DNA of 33,639 nucleotides, from positions 1 to 33,639 of the forward strand of contig JAGBIA010000035.1 in NCBI GenBank assembly GCA_017935225.1. Reading direction: 5' to 3'. A program made the position numbers and the translations under genes. Of the stretch, positions 1-6,522 are shown one piece after another (positions within the stretch are counted from its first letter, which is position 1; every line of letters begins with the position of its first letter). Below the pieces are notes generated by a model. That model made no database searches and was not told where the DNA came from. It saw only the letters and a list, made by a program, of their open reading frames with translations. This stretch comes from Clostridia bacterium. GTDB taxonomy: Bacteria > Bacillota > Clostridia > Oscillospirales > CAG-272.

Positions 1-10
1 ATAGCAATTC

Positions 11-82
11 AATTCATGAAAACAAAGTTTTCAAATCATGAAGCCGTCAGGCTTCAATTCATGACGCAAAGCGTCAATTCAT
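11..82. repeat. Array of three short hairpins spaced by AATTCAT
   Basis: Three perfect small hairpins follow each other with a period of about 22 bp. GAAAAC/GTTTTC lies at 18-32, GAAGCC/GGCTTC at 40-55 and GACGC/GCGTC at 63-75. Each is preceded by AATTCAT or AAATCAT (11-17, 33-39, 56-62), and AATTCAT follows the last (76-82). The stem sequences differ while the linker and the architecture are kept. This is typical of intergenic REP-like palindromic arrays in Clostridia. It is not CRISPR, because the constant part is only 7 bp. The array may extend left of the window, since another AATTC-like stretch sits at 6-10. Confidence 0.7.
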
Positions 83-114
83 TACTATCTGGAGAAAATT
101 GTCTGAAGCAACGC

Positions 115-160
115 AAAAGCACTTATGACAAACGATTTATTCGTTAGCATAAGTGCTTTT
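115..160. terminator. Long bidirectional terminator hairpin
   Basis: AAAAGCACTTATG at 115-127 pairs with CATAAGTGCTTTT at 148-160. The loop contains a second stem, AACGA (131-135) with TCGTT (141-145). A run of T follows on the plus strand. It would end a plus-strand gene lying left of the window, and its A-rich left flank lets it also serve the minus-strand trkH operon that ends at 206. Confidence 0.8.
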
Positions 161-205
161 TGTTAAAACTTCGTTATGGGGCTCACGCTAAGTGCGTTTT
201 TTATT

Positions 206-1639
206 TTACTTTTTCCAGGTTCCCGGGAAGAAGAGAACGAGCATCGGGAAAAGCTCGAGTCGCCCCGCTATCATATCGAAGATCAGAACGATCTTGGTAA
301 AGGGCGAGAAGAACGCGAAGTTCGCGGTCGGTCCTACAAGCTCAAGTCCGGGACCGATGTTATTTATCGTCGCCGCAACTGCGGTGAAGTTAGTGACAAG
401 ACCGTAGTTTTCGATAGAAACGAGCAATACGGATACCGCAAAAACAATAACGTAACATACCATATATACGTTGGTCGCACGCACTACCTCGCTCTCGACG
501 GGTACCTTGTCTATCGTGACCTTCTTGACCTGCTTGGGATGTACCAAAAGGTAAAGCTCCTTTGCAATACTCTTGACTCCAATGATCACACGCGAGACTT
601 TGAGACCGCCTCCCGTACTGCCTGCGCAGGCACCGATAAACGTGATAAGTACGAGGCAGGCTTTGGATAGTGCAGGCCACTTGTCGAAGTCGACCGTCGC
701 AAATCCCGTGGTTGAAATGATAGATGCGACAGTGAAGGCAACGTGCTTTATCGCATCTCCGACCGTGTCGAAAAATCCTCGGGCATTCAGCGTTATAACG
801 GTTATAGCCGATGCGACGATACCAAGGAAGGTTACTACCTCGGTGGTAAACGCTTCCTTGACGCGTCCTAAGAGTATGAGATAGAAGGACGCAAAGTTTA
901 TTGAGAAAAGGAGCATAAAGACTGTAACGACTATCTGTATATAAGATGAATACTCGGCAAGACTGGTACTTCTTACAGAAAATCCTCCCGTTCCCGCCGT
1001 TGCAAACGCGGTGTTGAGTGCCTCGAATATACTCATTCCGCCGCAGAGAAGGAGAATAAACTCGATAAGTGTAAGAGCGATGTAAATAAGATACAGTATC
1101 AGCGCGGTGGTCTTGATTCGAGGAACGAGCTTGCTGACAGAGGGACCTGGGCTCTCCGCCTTCATAATGTGCAGGTTGTTACCTCCGCTCAGCGGAACGA
1201 AAGCCATAATAAATACGAGAACTCCCATACCGCCGACCCAGTGCGTAAAGCTTCGCCACATAAGCGATGCGTGAGAAATCGCCTCAACGTCCGAGAGGAT
1301 GCTCGCGCCTGTCGTGGTAAATCCCGAGACCGTCTCAAAGAGCGCGTCGATATAAGTCGGTGTCTCGCCTGAGATATAGAGCGGCAGAGCGCCGAAAATA
1401 CTGAGAACTATCCAGGACAGAGATACTATAACGAAGCCCTCGCGCGAATAAAGCGTTTTGTTGCGAGGTTTCTTCCAGACAAGGATAAATCCGAGTAAGA
1501 GGCAGATCGCGATCGTGATCAGATATGCCCATACCACACTCTCGGAATATATGAGAGCGGTGAGAGTCGGAACGGTCATAAATCCCGCCTCGAAGATAAG
1601 TATCCAACCGAGGATGTTTGTTATCATACGAAAATTCAT
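206..1639 (-). CDS. trkH: TrkH-family K+ uptake protein, membrane subunit
   Basis: This is the pore-forming subunit of a Trk/Ktr potassium uptake system, 477 aa and full length for the family. It has many hydrophobic helices and the four pore-loop filter motifs: TTTG at about 108-111, AGTGG at 215-219, STTG at 309-312 and NNIGPG at 426-431. These line the K+ selectivity filter in the TrkH/KtrB family. The ATG at 1639 is preceded by a GAGG ribosome site about 7 bases upstream and lies 7 bases after the trkA stop, so the two are co-expressed. The partner TrkA gene directly upstream supplies the cytosolic gating ring. The C-terminus is short and charged (TWKK). The call is secure at family level; whether ion coupling is to H+ or Na+ cannot be read from sequence. 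Confidence 0.95.
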   Translation of the reverse strand: MNFRMITNILGWILIFEAGFMTVPTLTALIYSESVVWAYLITIAICLLLGFILVWKKPRNKTLYSREGFVIVSLSWIVLSIFGALPLYISGETPTYIDALFETVSGFTTTGASILSDVEAISHASLMWRSFTHWVGGMGVLVFIMAFVPLSGGNNLHIMKAESPGPSVSKLVPRIKTTALILYLIYIALTLIEFILLLCGGMSIFEALNTAFATAGTGGFSVRSTSLAEYSSYIQIVVTVFMLLFSINFASFYLILLGRVKEAFTTEVVTFLGIVASAITVITLNARGFFDTVGDAIKHVAFTVASIISTTGFATVDFDKWPALSKACLVLITFIGACAGSTGGGLKVSRVIIGVKSIAKELYLLVHPKQVKKVTIDKVPVESEVVRATNVYMVCYVIVFAVSVLLVSIENYGLVTNFTAVAATINNIGPGLELVGPTANFAFFSPFTKIVLIFDMIAGRLELFPMLVLFFPGTWKK

Positions 1640-1646
1640 AAGCGCC

Positions 1647-3002
1647 TCACATCAAAATATCGGTGATATCGCGCAGAGCAAGGTGCTTTGATACCACGAT
1701 CACGCTGTCTCCCGAATTGATGGTGTCGTGACCTCTCGGGATTATGACCTTATTGTTACGGATGATAGACGCGATAAGCACGTTTTCCTTGAACTTGAGC
1801 TCGGAGAGGGGAGTGTCCGTGATCTCAGAGCTGCCTCTGATGATGAATTCCGCCGCCTCTACCTTGCCGCGAATGATATTGTAGAGCGTTTCAACGTTGT
1901 TACCCATCGAGCCCTCGACCGATCTCACGTAGCGTAGGATCATATCAGACGTAATGCTCTTGGGCGTGATGACCGAGTTGAGATCAAGCGTCTTGAGTAT
2001 CTCGTCAAAGTCGGTTCGCGCGATCTTGGTTATGATCTTGCCGTTGCAAACACCTTTTACGTAGAGCGAGGTGAGAATATTTTCCTCGTCCTGATCCGAG
2101 AGCGAGACGAACGCGCCTGCCGTGCGGATGCCCTCCTCAAGCAGAAGCTCTCGGTCACCGGGATCTCCGTTGATGACGGTCGCGTGCGGGTACTGGGAGC
2201 AGAGGTATTCACACGTCTTGCGGTCACGCTCGATTATCTTGACCGAGATAGGATATCTCTCAAGAATGTCACACAGATACTGCGTGATCTTTCCGCCGCC
2301 GCAGAGAAGAACGTCCTTTACCGCCTGAAGCTTGTAGTTGATCTTCTCAAAGAACTCGGCTACCTTCTTGGGCGCGGCGATCAGCGAGATTATGTCGTCC
2401 TTGTCGAACACGAGATCGCCCTTAGCGATAAATACCTCGTCGCCTCTCTCGACCGTGCAGATAAGCACGTCACAGCGGAGAACGCTGGATATCTCGCGCA
2501 CCGAAAGACCGACGAGCGAGCTGTCCTCGGGGAGCTTGAATTTGAGAAGCTCCACTCGACCTTTAGAGAATGTGTCTATGCGGAGCGCGGAGGGGAAGCG
2601 GAGCACGCGCGAGATCTCAGCCGCCGCCGCGTACTCGGGGTTTATCACCATCGCAAGTCCGAGCTCGTCCTTGAGGAAGTCTGCCTCCGAGCTGAAGTCG
2701 GGATTGCGCAGACGCGCGATCGTCTGGCAGTTTCCTGTCTTCTTAGCGACCATACAGCAGAGAAGATTGAGCTCATCCGAGTCGGTCACCGCGATAAGAA
2801 GATCCGCCTTTGAAATGCCCGCTTCGCGCTGAGTCGCAAAAGTCGCGCCGTTGCCAAGCACGGTCAGTACGTCGTTCTGCGCGCCGATGACCTTGAGCTT
2901 TTCTGCGCTGAGGTCGACTACAGTTACGTTATTTCCTTCCTTGTTTAGCTGCTCTGCAAGCGTAATACCTACAGTTCCGCAGCCTACTATAATTACGTTC
3001 AT
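1647..3002 (-). CDS. trkA: TrkA, NAD-binding K+ transport regulator
   Basis: This is the cytosolic peripheral subunit that gates TrkH, 451 aa, in the duplicated form with two RCK units (TrkA_N plus TrkA_C, twice). The first Rossmann motif GCGTVG is at residues 7-12, and a second nucleotide-binding start (LLCGGGK) lies near residue 232. An upstream in-frame ATG at 3053 would add 17 residues with no homology. The ATG at 3002 is preferred because AAAGGAG lies 6-7 bases before it and because MNVIIVGCG is the normal N-terminus. It sits between nadE (26 bases upstream) and trkH (7 bases downstream) on the same strand, so nadE-trkA-trkH is probably one transcript. Confidence 0.94.
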   Translation of the reverse strand: MNVIIVGCGTVGITLAEQLNKEGNNVTVVDLSAEKLKVIGAQNDVLTVLGNGATFATQREAGISKADLLIAVTDSDELNLLCCMVAKKTGNCQTIARLRNPDFSSEADFLKDELGLAMVINPEYAAAAEISRVLRFPSALRIDTFSKGRVELLKFKLPEDSSLVGLSVREISSVLRCDVLICTVERGDEVFIAKGDLVFDKDDIISLIAAPKKVAEFFEKINYKLQAVKDVLLCGGGKITQYLCDILERYPISVKIIERDRKTCEYLCSQYPHATVINGDPGDRELLLEEGIRTAGAFVSLSDQDEENILTSLYVKGVCNGKIITKIARTDFDEILKTLDLNSVITPKSITSDMILRYVRSVEGSMGNNVETLYNIIRGKVEAAEFIIRGSSEITDTPLSELKFKENVLIASIIRNNKVIIPRGHDTINSGDSVIVVSKHLALRDITDILM

Positions 3003-3027
3003 ATAAACTCCTTTCGAGTTTGAGACA

Positions 3028-3771
3028 TCAGAGAAGAGAAGCGTCGGGCTCAAATGAGGGGATCACCTTGAGCTTGAACGCGTTGATCACGTTGAGTCTG
3101 TCGATGCGAGCCTTGGTAGCCTCGTCCTCACATACGCCCGTGCGGATGTACTTGTCGAGCACCGCGTAGGTAAAGCCGAGCTTGTCCTCGTCGCTCTTGC
3201 CCGAGAGTCCGTCGGAGGGAACCTTCACGACGAGATTTTCGGGAAGTCCGAGATATGCACCTATCTGCACGACCTCAGCAACGGTAAGCTTTCCGAGAGG
3301 AGAGAAGTCGCCCGCAGAGTCGCCGTAGCGAGTAGAATATCCAACATAATCCTCCGAGAGATTGCAGGTGTTTGCAACTCTGCCGCCCAGCGTCTGAGAG
3401 ACAGCGTAGAGAGTCGACATACGAATTCTCGGGGGGAGATTTATGCGAGCCTGCTCGTTCAGCGGCAGACCGCAGTCGTTAAGACTTTTGATAACGCCGT
3501 CGGTGGCATCCTTTATATTGCAGGTGAAATTGCGAATGCCGAGATGAGAGACGAGCTGCTCGGAGTCCGAGATGTCGCTCTGCACGCCGTTGGGCATAAG
3601 CACACCGATAACGCGATCCTTGCCGAGAGCCTCGACACAGAGAGCCGCGACTACGCTCGAGTCCTTGCCGCCCGAAATGCCGATAACCGCGTTACAGCCC
3701 TTGCCGTTCTCCTCGAACCACTCGCGTATCCATTCGATCACACCTTCAGTAACCTTTTTTACGTCAAACAT
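3028..3771 (-). CDS. nadE: NAD+ synthetase, ammonia-type
   Basis: It makes NAD+ from nicotinic acid adenine dinucleotide, ATP and ammonia, the last step of NAD synthesis. The protein is 247 aa, the size of the ammonia-dependent form, with no N-terminal nitrilase (glutaminase) domain. The PP-loop SGGKDSS is at residues 33-39, and the family stretch around NLSEDYVGYSTRYGDSAGDFSP follows in the second half. The ATG at 3771 has GGAGG about 8 bases upstream and a clear sigma-A promoter at 3807-3835. It heads a probable operon with trkA and trkH. That pairing has no obvious logic beyond TrkA binding NAD(H). Confidence 0.93.
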   Translation of the reverse strand: MFDVKKVTEGVIEWIREWFEENGKGCNAVIGISGGKDSSVVAALCVEALGKDRVIGVLMPNGVQSDISDSEQLVSHLGIRNFTCNIKDATDGVIKSLNDCGLPLNEQARINLPPRIRMSTLYAVSQTLGGRVANTCNLSEDYVGYSTRYGDSAGDFSPLGKLTVAEVVQIGAYLGLPENLVVKVPSDGLSGKSDEDKLGFTYAVLDKYIRTGVCEDEATKARIDRLNVINAFKLKVIPSFEPDASLL

Positions 3772-3806
3772 AACATTTACCTCCGTAAAAATAACTATAC
3801 AGATAT

Positions 3807-3835
3807 ATTATACACTTATATGTGAAAAAAGTCAA
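3807..3835 (-). promoter_or_regulatory. Sigma-A promoter of nadE-trkA-trkH
   Basis: On the minus strand TTGACT (3830-3835), 17 bases and TATAAT (3807-3812) give one mismatch to consensus. It points at nadE, whose ATG is about 35 bases downstream of the -10. It is back to back with the plus-strand promoter at 3875. Confidence 0.85.
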
Positions 3836-3874
3836 TAGTTTTATTATTGCCCGAATTCGCAGAAGCTACAGTTG

Positions 3875-3903
3875 TTGACAAAACGAAAATAGTATGATAT
3901 AAT
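3875..3903 (+). promoter_or_regulatory. Perfect sigma-A promoter of the first cassette gene
   Basis: TTGACA (3875-3880), a 17-base spacer and TATAAT (3898-3903) form an exact consensus, with TG just upstream of the -10. The start codon of the 227-aa protein follows 63 bases later, so there is a leader of about 55 nt. Confidence 0.9.
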
Positions 3904-3966
3904 TTCTTTACAAGCTTGCAAGATTATTAAAGTCCGTATTACAAGTCGTGTTGCAAAGGAGCTTTT

Positions 3967-4650
3967 ATGAAACCCTGCAAAAGAAATGAAACTATTTTTT
4001 CACCGTTGTTTATAGTTGTATCTTCAATGGTGTGCAATTTCATAGTGCTGTTTGCTTGGTATAAAATAAGCGGAAGTTTTCAAATCGGCTACGTGCTGAC
4101 TATGGAAATCCTATTTGTTGCTTGGACTGTTGCGCTTATGTGCGCAGGAACGCAGACATATCTTTTTTGCGAGAACTATGTTCGGCTTTCTACGTTGGGA
4201 TTTAAACGCAAAGAAATGTATGATGATTATACGTTTGCCGTTATTTCCAACGCCGCACGCGGAATAAACAAATGCACGGATATCTATGAAGAGATCCGAA
4301 AATCACCTTTGCTTAAATTGCGCGGCAAAGACGGTAGCACATACGTTCCGCCTTACATTTCTTTTCACAACGACAGATTTTCATTGGAAAATATAAAGAA
4401 AAATGCCACGAGCTATGAAATAAGCGTAGTAGCGGCTGACTATGACTCTTTGATGGTTGGAATATGTCGCGAAAATGCATTTGATTATCTGCTTAAAATG
4501 ACTGAATTCCCGATTTTTATTTTGAAAGATGTATACCTTAGATTTCAAGATGCATTTGATAGAGATATCCAATCCAACAAAGCGGAGCAGAGAATTTTTA
4601 TCGTTTCTGATCGTAATGTCTCCTACACGGGATATAAAACTGAAAATTAA
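3967..4650 (+). CDS. Unrecognised protein with N-terminal membrane hairpin (227 aa)
   Basis: I do not recognise this protein. It starts with a short basic tail. Two hydrophobic segments follow, at about residues 12-31 and 39-63, so it is probably an inner-membrane hairpin with both ends in the cytosol. The remaining 165 residues are soluble and mixed alpha/beta. The stretch just after the helices (YVRLSTLGFKRKEMYDD) has the look of the first strands of a bacterial PH-like domain; that is a guess from pattern only. GC is low and codon use is AT-rich compared with nadE and hyd neighbours. A start at ATG 3967 is supported by AAAGGAG about 7 bases upstream. It has its own perfect promoter and ends in a strong hairpin at 4659, so it is a one-gene unit. 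Confidence 0.75.
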   Translation: MKPCKRNETIFSPLFIVVSSMVCNFIVLFAWYKISGSFQIGYVLTMEILFVAWTVALMCAGTQTYLFCENYVRLSTLGFKRKEMYDDYTFAVISNAARGINKCTDIYEEIRKSPLLKLRGKDGSTYVPPYISFHNDRFSLENIKKNATSYEISVVAADYDSLMVGICRENAFDYLLKMTEFPIFILKDVYLRFQDAFDRDIQSNKAEQRIFIVSDRNVSYTGYKTEN

Positions 4651-4658
4651 ACACTTCC

Positions 4659-4686
4659 CACGGGCTGCCTCGGCAGCCCGTGTTTT
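4659..4686 (+). terminator. Rho-independent terminator, cassette copy 1
   Basis: CACGGGCTGCC (4659-4669) and GGCAGCCCGTG (4672-4682) form an 11-bp stem followed by TTTT. The 24-bp palindrome is identical to the one at 5364-5387, and the next promoter begins only 4 bases after the T-run. Confidence 0.9.
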
Positions 4687-4689
4687 GTC

Positions 4690-4739
4690 TTGACAAGATA
4701 ATATTTTCGTGATATAATAAAAGTACATCGGGCGATGTA
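4690..4739 (+). promoter_or_regulatory. Perfect sigma-A promoter with hairpin at the transcript start
   Basis: TTGACA (4690-4695), 17 bases and TATAAT (4713-4718) match consensus exactly. The expected transcript start lies at about 4725, inside a perfect palindrome TACATCG/CGATGTA (4724-4739), so the RNA would begin with a 5'-terminal hairpin. A second, imperfect dyad lies downstream in the leader (about 4744-4799, with AAT.TACG and TACTT arms matched by AAGTA and CGTTAATT). The coding start is at 4834. Confidence 0.8.
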
Positions 4740-4833
4740 GTCGCAATTTACGATACTTGGGGCGTTGCTGTCGCTAAGTACGTATTGTCGTTAATTGAAT
4801 AAAATGACAAATGAATGAAGGGAGGGATGCGGA

Positions 4834-5349
4834 ATGAAGCCAAGGCAGATGTGTACTGTTCCAAACGGAGATTTCATAGTATTATTATTTTGGGTATTAG
4901 GCGGTCTTGTGTCGTTGCTTTGTCTTATTGGCTCTTTGGCAACCAAAGAAAAGGGCTATATGCTTTGTACATTGTTCTTCATTTTTCCTCTTTTGTACTT
5001 TTATTCGGATAAATATTGGAATCATATTTATGTTTCTGATAAAGAGGTACAGCATAAAACTACGGTGTATAAATGGGAAGATGTGTATATGACTCTGACA
5101 TATCTTCCGCCTAATTTTGGTAGAAGTTTTTACAGTTGTGCAGTATTTTTTGATGATCATTATTTGTCCGAGCAGGAAATTAGGTCGCGAAGGGTACGAA
5201 AAAAAGGTCAGTATCTGATTCTTGATAATGAGAGAACAGAATTTTTATTGCAATTTTACGATAAGCCCGTGATGTTATTTGGACAAGCTCCCTCGCGTCC
5301 TCTTGAGAAAATTGAAGAGATAGTACGTTTTCATAACGGTAAATTTTAA
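4834..5349 (+). CDS. Unrecognised protein, membrane hairpin plus possible PH-like domain (171 aa)
   Basis: I cannot name this protein. Two hydrophobic segments at about residues 14-36 and 41-58 are joined by a short charged turn (TKEKG). From residue 62 on it is soluble and strand-rich. The start of that part, HIYVSDKEVQHKTTVYKWED, is the kind of pattern seen at the beginning of bacterial PH-like domains: a strand, a turn, then a Trp-Glu-Asp before a second strand. The layout resembles the 227-aa protein upstream. The ATG at 4834 has a GGGAGGG site about 8 bases upstream. The gene is AT-rich, sits alone between its own promoter (4690) and terminator (5364), and is probably expressed by itself. 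Confidence 0.75.
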   Translation: MKPRQMCTVPNGDFIVLLFWVLGGLVSLLCLIGSLATKEKGYMLCTLFFIFPLLYFYSDKYWNHIYVSDKEVQHKTTVYKWEDVYMTLTYLPPNFGRSFYSCAVFFDDHYLSEQEIRSRRVRKKGQYLILDNERTEFLLQFYDKPVMLFGQAPSRPLEKIEEIVRFHNGKF

Positions 5350-5363
5350 CAAAAATATTTTTT

Positions 5364-5391
5364 CACGGGCTGCCTCGGCAGCCCGTGGTTT
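5364..5391 (+). terminator. Rho-independent terminator, cassette copy 2
   Basis: The 24-bp palindrome at 5364-5387 is identical to copy 1, with an 11-bp stem, followed by a T-rich tail. The next promoter begins at 5398. Confidence 0.9.
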
Positions 5392-5397
5392 TATCTC

Positions 5398-5426
5398 TTG
5401 ACAAGGAGTGGATTTTTTGATATAAT
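5398..5426 (+). promoter_or_regulatory. Perfect sigma-A promoter of the third cassette gene
   Basis: TTGACA (5398-5403), 17 bases and TATAAT (5421-5426) match consensus exactly. The leader to the start codon at 5571 is about 135 nt. It contains a dyad of AAACGG and CCGTTTT arms around 5482-5519 that could fold. Confidence 0.88.
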
Positions 5427-5570
5427 GAATTTATTAAAAAATACAGCAGGAGAATCAATTTTTAGATTTTTTCTTGGTGTTCAAACGGCCAATTGTGGTG
5501 CCGAAGTGGTTCCGTTTTGAAATAATTGTAATTCGTGATATTAGTTACAGTATATATTTAAAGGAGCAGT

Positions 5571-5969
5571 ATGGAAGTAGTTTTTGGATTCATATGTTTT
5601 TTCTTGTTGAGTTGCGAATTTTATAGGAGCACCACGAAAAATACAGTCAAAGATTTAATGACCAATATGAATTTATATCCAAAACATTATGCAATTCCAC
5701 CAAGATTTATTCGCAGTATATTTTCTTTAAAAAAGAGAATGCTACCTCGTTTTATTTGCTTTAGATTGTATCAAACTTTGGTGTGGCCTATTGTTGGAAT
5801 AATTTGCATTGTGCTACTTTCTTTCGCATCGTCTTTGCCTAATTTCGAAACATACTACACAGTTGTCTTTATAGTTATTTTTTCTTATTTTTTGGTAGAT
5901 ACAACCGTATTTGTGATTTTTCATATATTTTTCGAAAAATATAAAGGCAAAAGAAAGAAAACCAAATAG
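5571..5969 (+). CDS. Unrecognised small membrane protein (132 aa)
   Basis: The function is unknown. There is one short hydrophobic N-terminal segment (about residues 3-16). A basic middle part (PPRFIRSIFSLKKRMLPRF) follows, then two longer hydrophobic segments at about 66-88 and 94-120, and a lysine-rich tail. The ATG at 5571 has AAAGGAG about 6 bases upstream. Codon use is strongly AT-biased, more so than any other gene here. Like its two upstream neighbours it is a single-gene unit with its own consensus promoter and a terminator copy behind it. It shows no resemblance I can see to the other two beyond being small and membrane-bound. Confidence 0.72.
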   Translation: MEVVFGFICFFLLSCEFYRSTTKNTVKDLMTNMNLYPKHYAIPPRFIRSIFSLKKRMLPRFICFRLYQTLVWPIVGIICIVLLSFASSLPNFETYYTVVFIVIFSYFLVDTTVFVIFHIFFEKYKGKRKKTK

Positions 5970-5972
5970 CTA

Positions 5973-6054
5973 CGCGGGCTATCTTGTGATATGCACCCCA
6001 AAAGTTAGACACTTTTGGAGATGCATATCACGGCAGCCCGTGTTTTGAATTTTT
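5973..6054 (+). terminator. Terminator copy 3, split by a palindromic insert
   Basis: CGCGGGCT (5973-5980) and AGCCCGTG (6035-6042) are the outer arms of the same hairpin found at 4659 and 5364, with one G-U pair. The inner part of the stem is replaced by a 46-bp palindrome with short flanks. The insert is itself self-complementary, so the whole still folds into one longer hairpin and is followed by a T-rich tail. It probably still terminates. Confidence 0.75.
5986..6031. mobile_element. Small palindrome with IS-like ends (MITE-like remnant)
   Basis: GTGATATGCA (5986-5995) and TGCATATCAC (6022-6031) are perfect inverted ends, continued by CCCCAAAAG and CTTTTGGAG arms around a TTAGACA loop. 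The string CACCCCAAAAGTTAGACA resembles terminal repeats of IS3-family elements as I remember them. The element would be two IS ends joined with the transposase lost. No clear target duplication is visible, so insertion is inferred from the interrupted terminator. Confidence 0.5.
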
Positions 6055-6091
6055 TGCAGATTATAAAATTTTTGATATTTTCAAAAAATAC

Positions 6092-6120
6092 TTGACAGAG
6101 AAAGGGAGATATGATATAAT
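6092..6120 (+). promoter_or_regulatory. Perfect sigma-A promoter of the hyd maturation operon
   Basis: TTGACA (6092-6097), a 17-base spacer and TATAAT (6115-6120) match consensus exactly, with TG before the -10. The first gene starts at 6264, leaving a leader of about 137 nt that has structure of its own. Confidence 0.9.
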
Positions 6121-6126
6121 ACAACT

Positions 6127-6263
6127 GTGTTAAAAATATAGCAAACCTTACACCCGAAAACAAGTTGCGCTCGCGCTTCTGACTTGAAGGCTATAGGCTT
6201 TTATTTTGTCGAGCCATACCTATGTTTTCGGTATGGTCATTTTTTATTTTCAGGAGGACGAAA
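6127..6263 (+). promoter_or_regulatory. Structured leader RNA with terminator/antiterminator-like pairing
   Basis: Two alternative pairings share bases. CCATACC (6214-6220) pairs with GGTATGG (6230-6236), and a T-rich stretch follows at 6237-6250, which looks like an intrinsic terminator. CCGAAAACA (6154-6162) can instead pair with TGTTTTCGG (6223-6231), which occupies that terminator's loop and the start of its right arm. Between them CAAGT (6161-6165) and ACTTG (6182-6186) enclose a GCG/CGC hairpin. I do not recognise any known riboswitch class. The ribosome site AGGAGG (6252-6257) precedes ATG 6264. Confidence 0.5.
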
Positions 6264-6521
6264 ATGGAAAACAGAATTGCAGTTATGGGCATCATCGTAG
6301 AGGACGTCGACTCTGTCGAAGCTCTCAACTCGGTGCTTCACGACTACGGCGCTTACATCATCGGACGAATGGGAATACCGTACAGAGACAGAGGTCTCAA
6401 CATCGTGAGCATCGCGATCGACGCACCGCAGGACGTTATCGCCGCGCTCGCGGGAAAGATAGGAAATATCGAGGGAATAAGCGTAAAGACCGCGTATTCC
6501 AACAAGATATACAAAGACTGA
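6264..6521 (+). CDS. TM1266-type small ACT-like protein of the hydrogenase system
   Basis: This is an 85-aa protein of the kind annotated as iron-only hydrogenase system putative regulator (TM1266 family, ferredoxin-like/ACT-like fold). The body (RIAVMGIIVEDVDSVEALNS, then a second half with IVSIAIDAPQDVIAALAGKIG) gives the repeated beta-alpha-beta pattern. The start is set at ATG 6264 because AGGAGG lies 6 bases upstream; a longer frame from 6222 would begin inside the leader hairpin. It is first in the operon and ends one base before the hydE ATG, so they are translated together. The family regularly sits beside hyd genes. A regulatory role is assumed in annotations, and I see no DNA-binding motif here. 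Confidence 0.85.
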   Translation: MENRIAVMGIIVEDVDSVEALNSVLHDYGAYIIGRMGIPYRDRGLNIVSIAIDAPQDVIAALAGKIGNIEGISVKTAYSNKIYKD

Positions 6522-6522
6522 A

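Noticed and set aside
1..82. A possible CRISPR array at the window start
   Set aside because: The constant part is only about 7 bp, the variable parts are themselves palindromes and the period is about 22 bp; CRISPR repeats are longer and spacers are not palindromic.
176..670. A plus-strand frame of 164 aa over the end of trkH
   Set aside because: It is antisense to the conserved pore region of TrkH and has no family likeness.
3002..3053. A longer trkA starting at 3053
   Set aside because: The extra 17 residues lie before the conserved MNVIIVGCG start and the AAAGGAG site serves the ATG at 3002.
5425..5520. A 31-codon open frame in the leader of the third cassette (ATG at 5425, stop at 5520)
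   Set aside because: The ATG overlaps the -10 box, so it lies before the expected transcript start. No other ATG, GTG or TTG with a ribosome site opens this frame. It may be a vestige of an older gene end.
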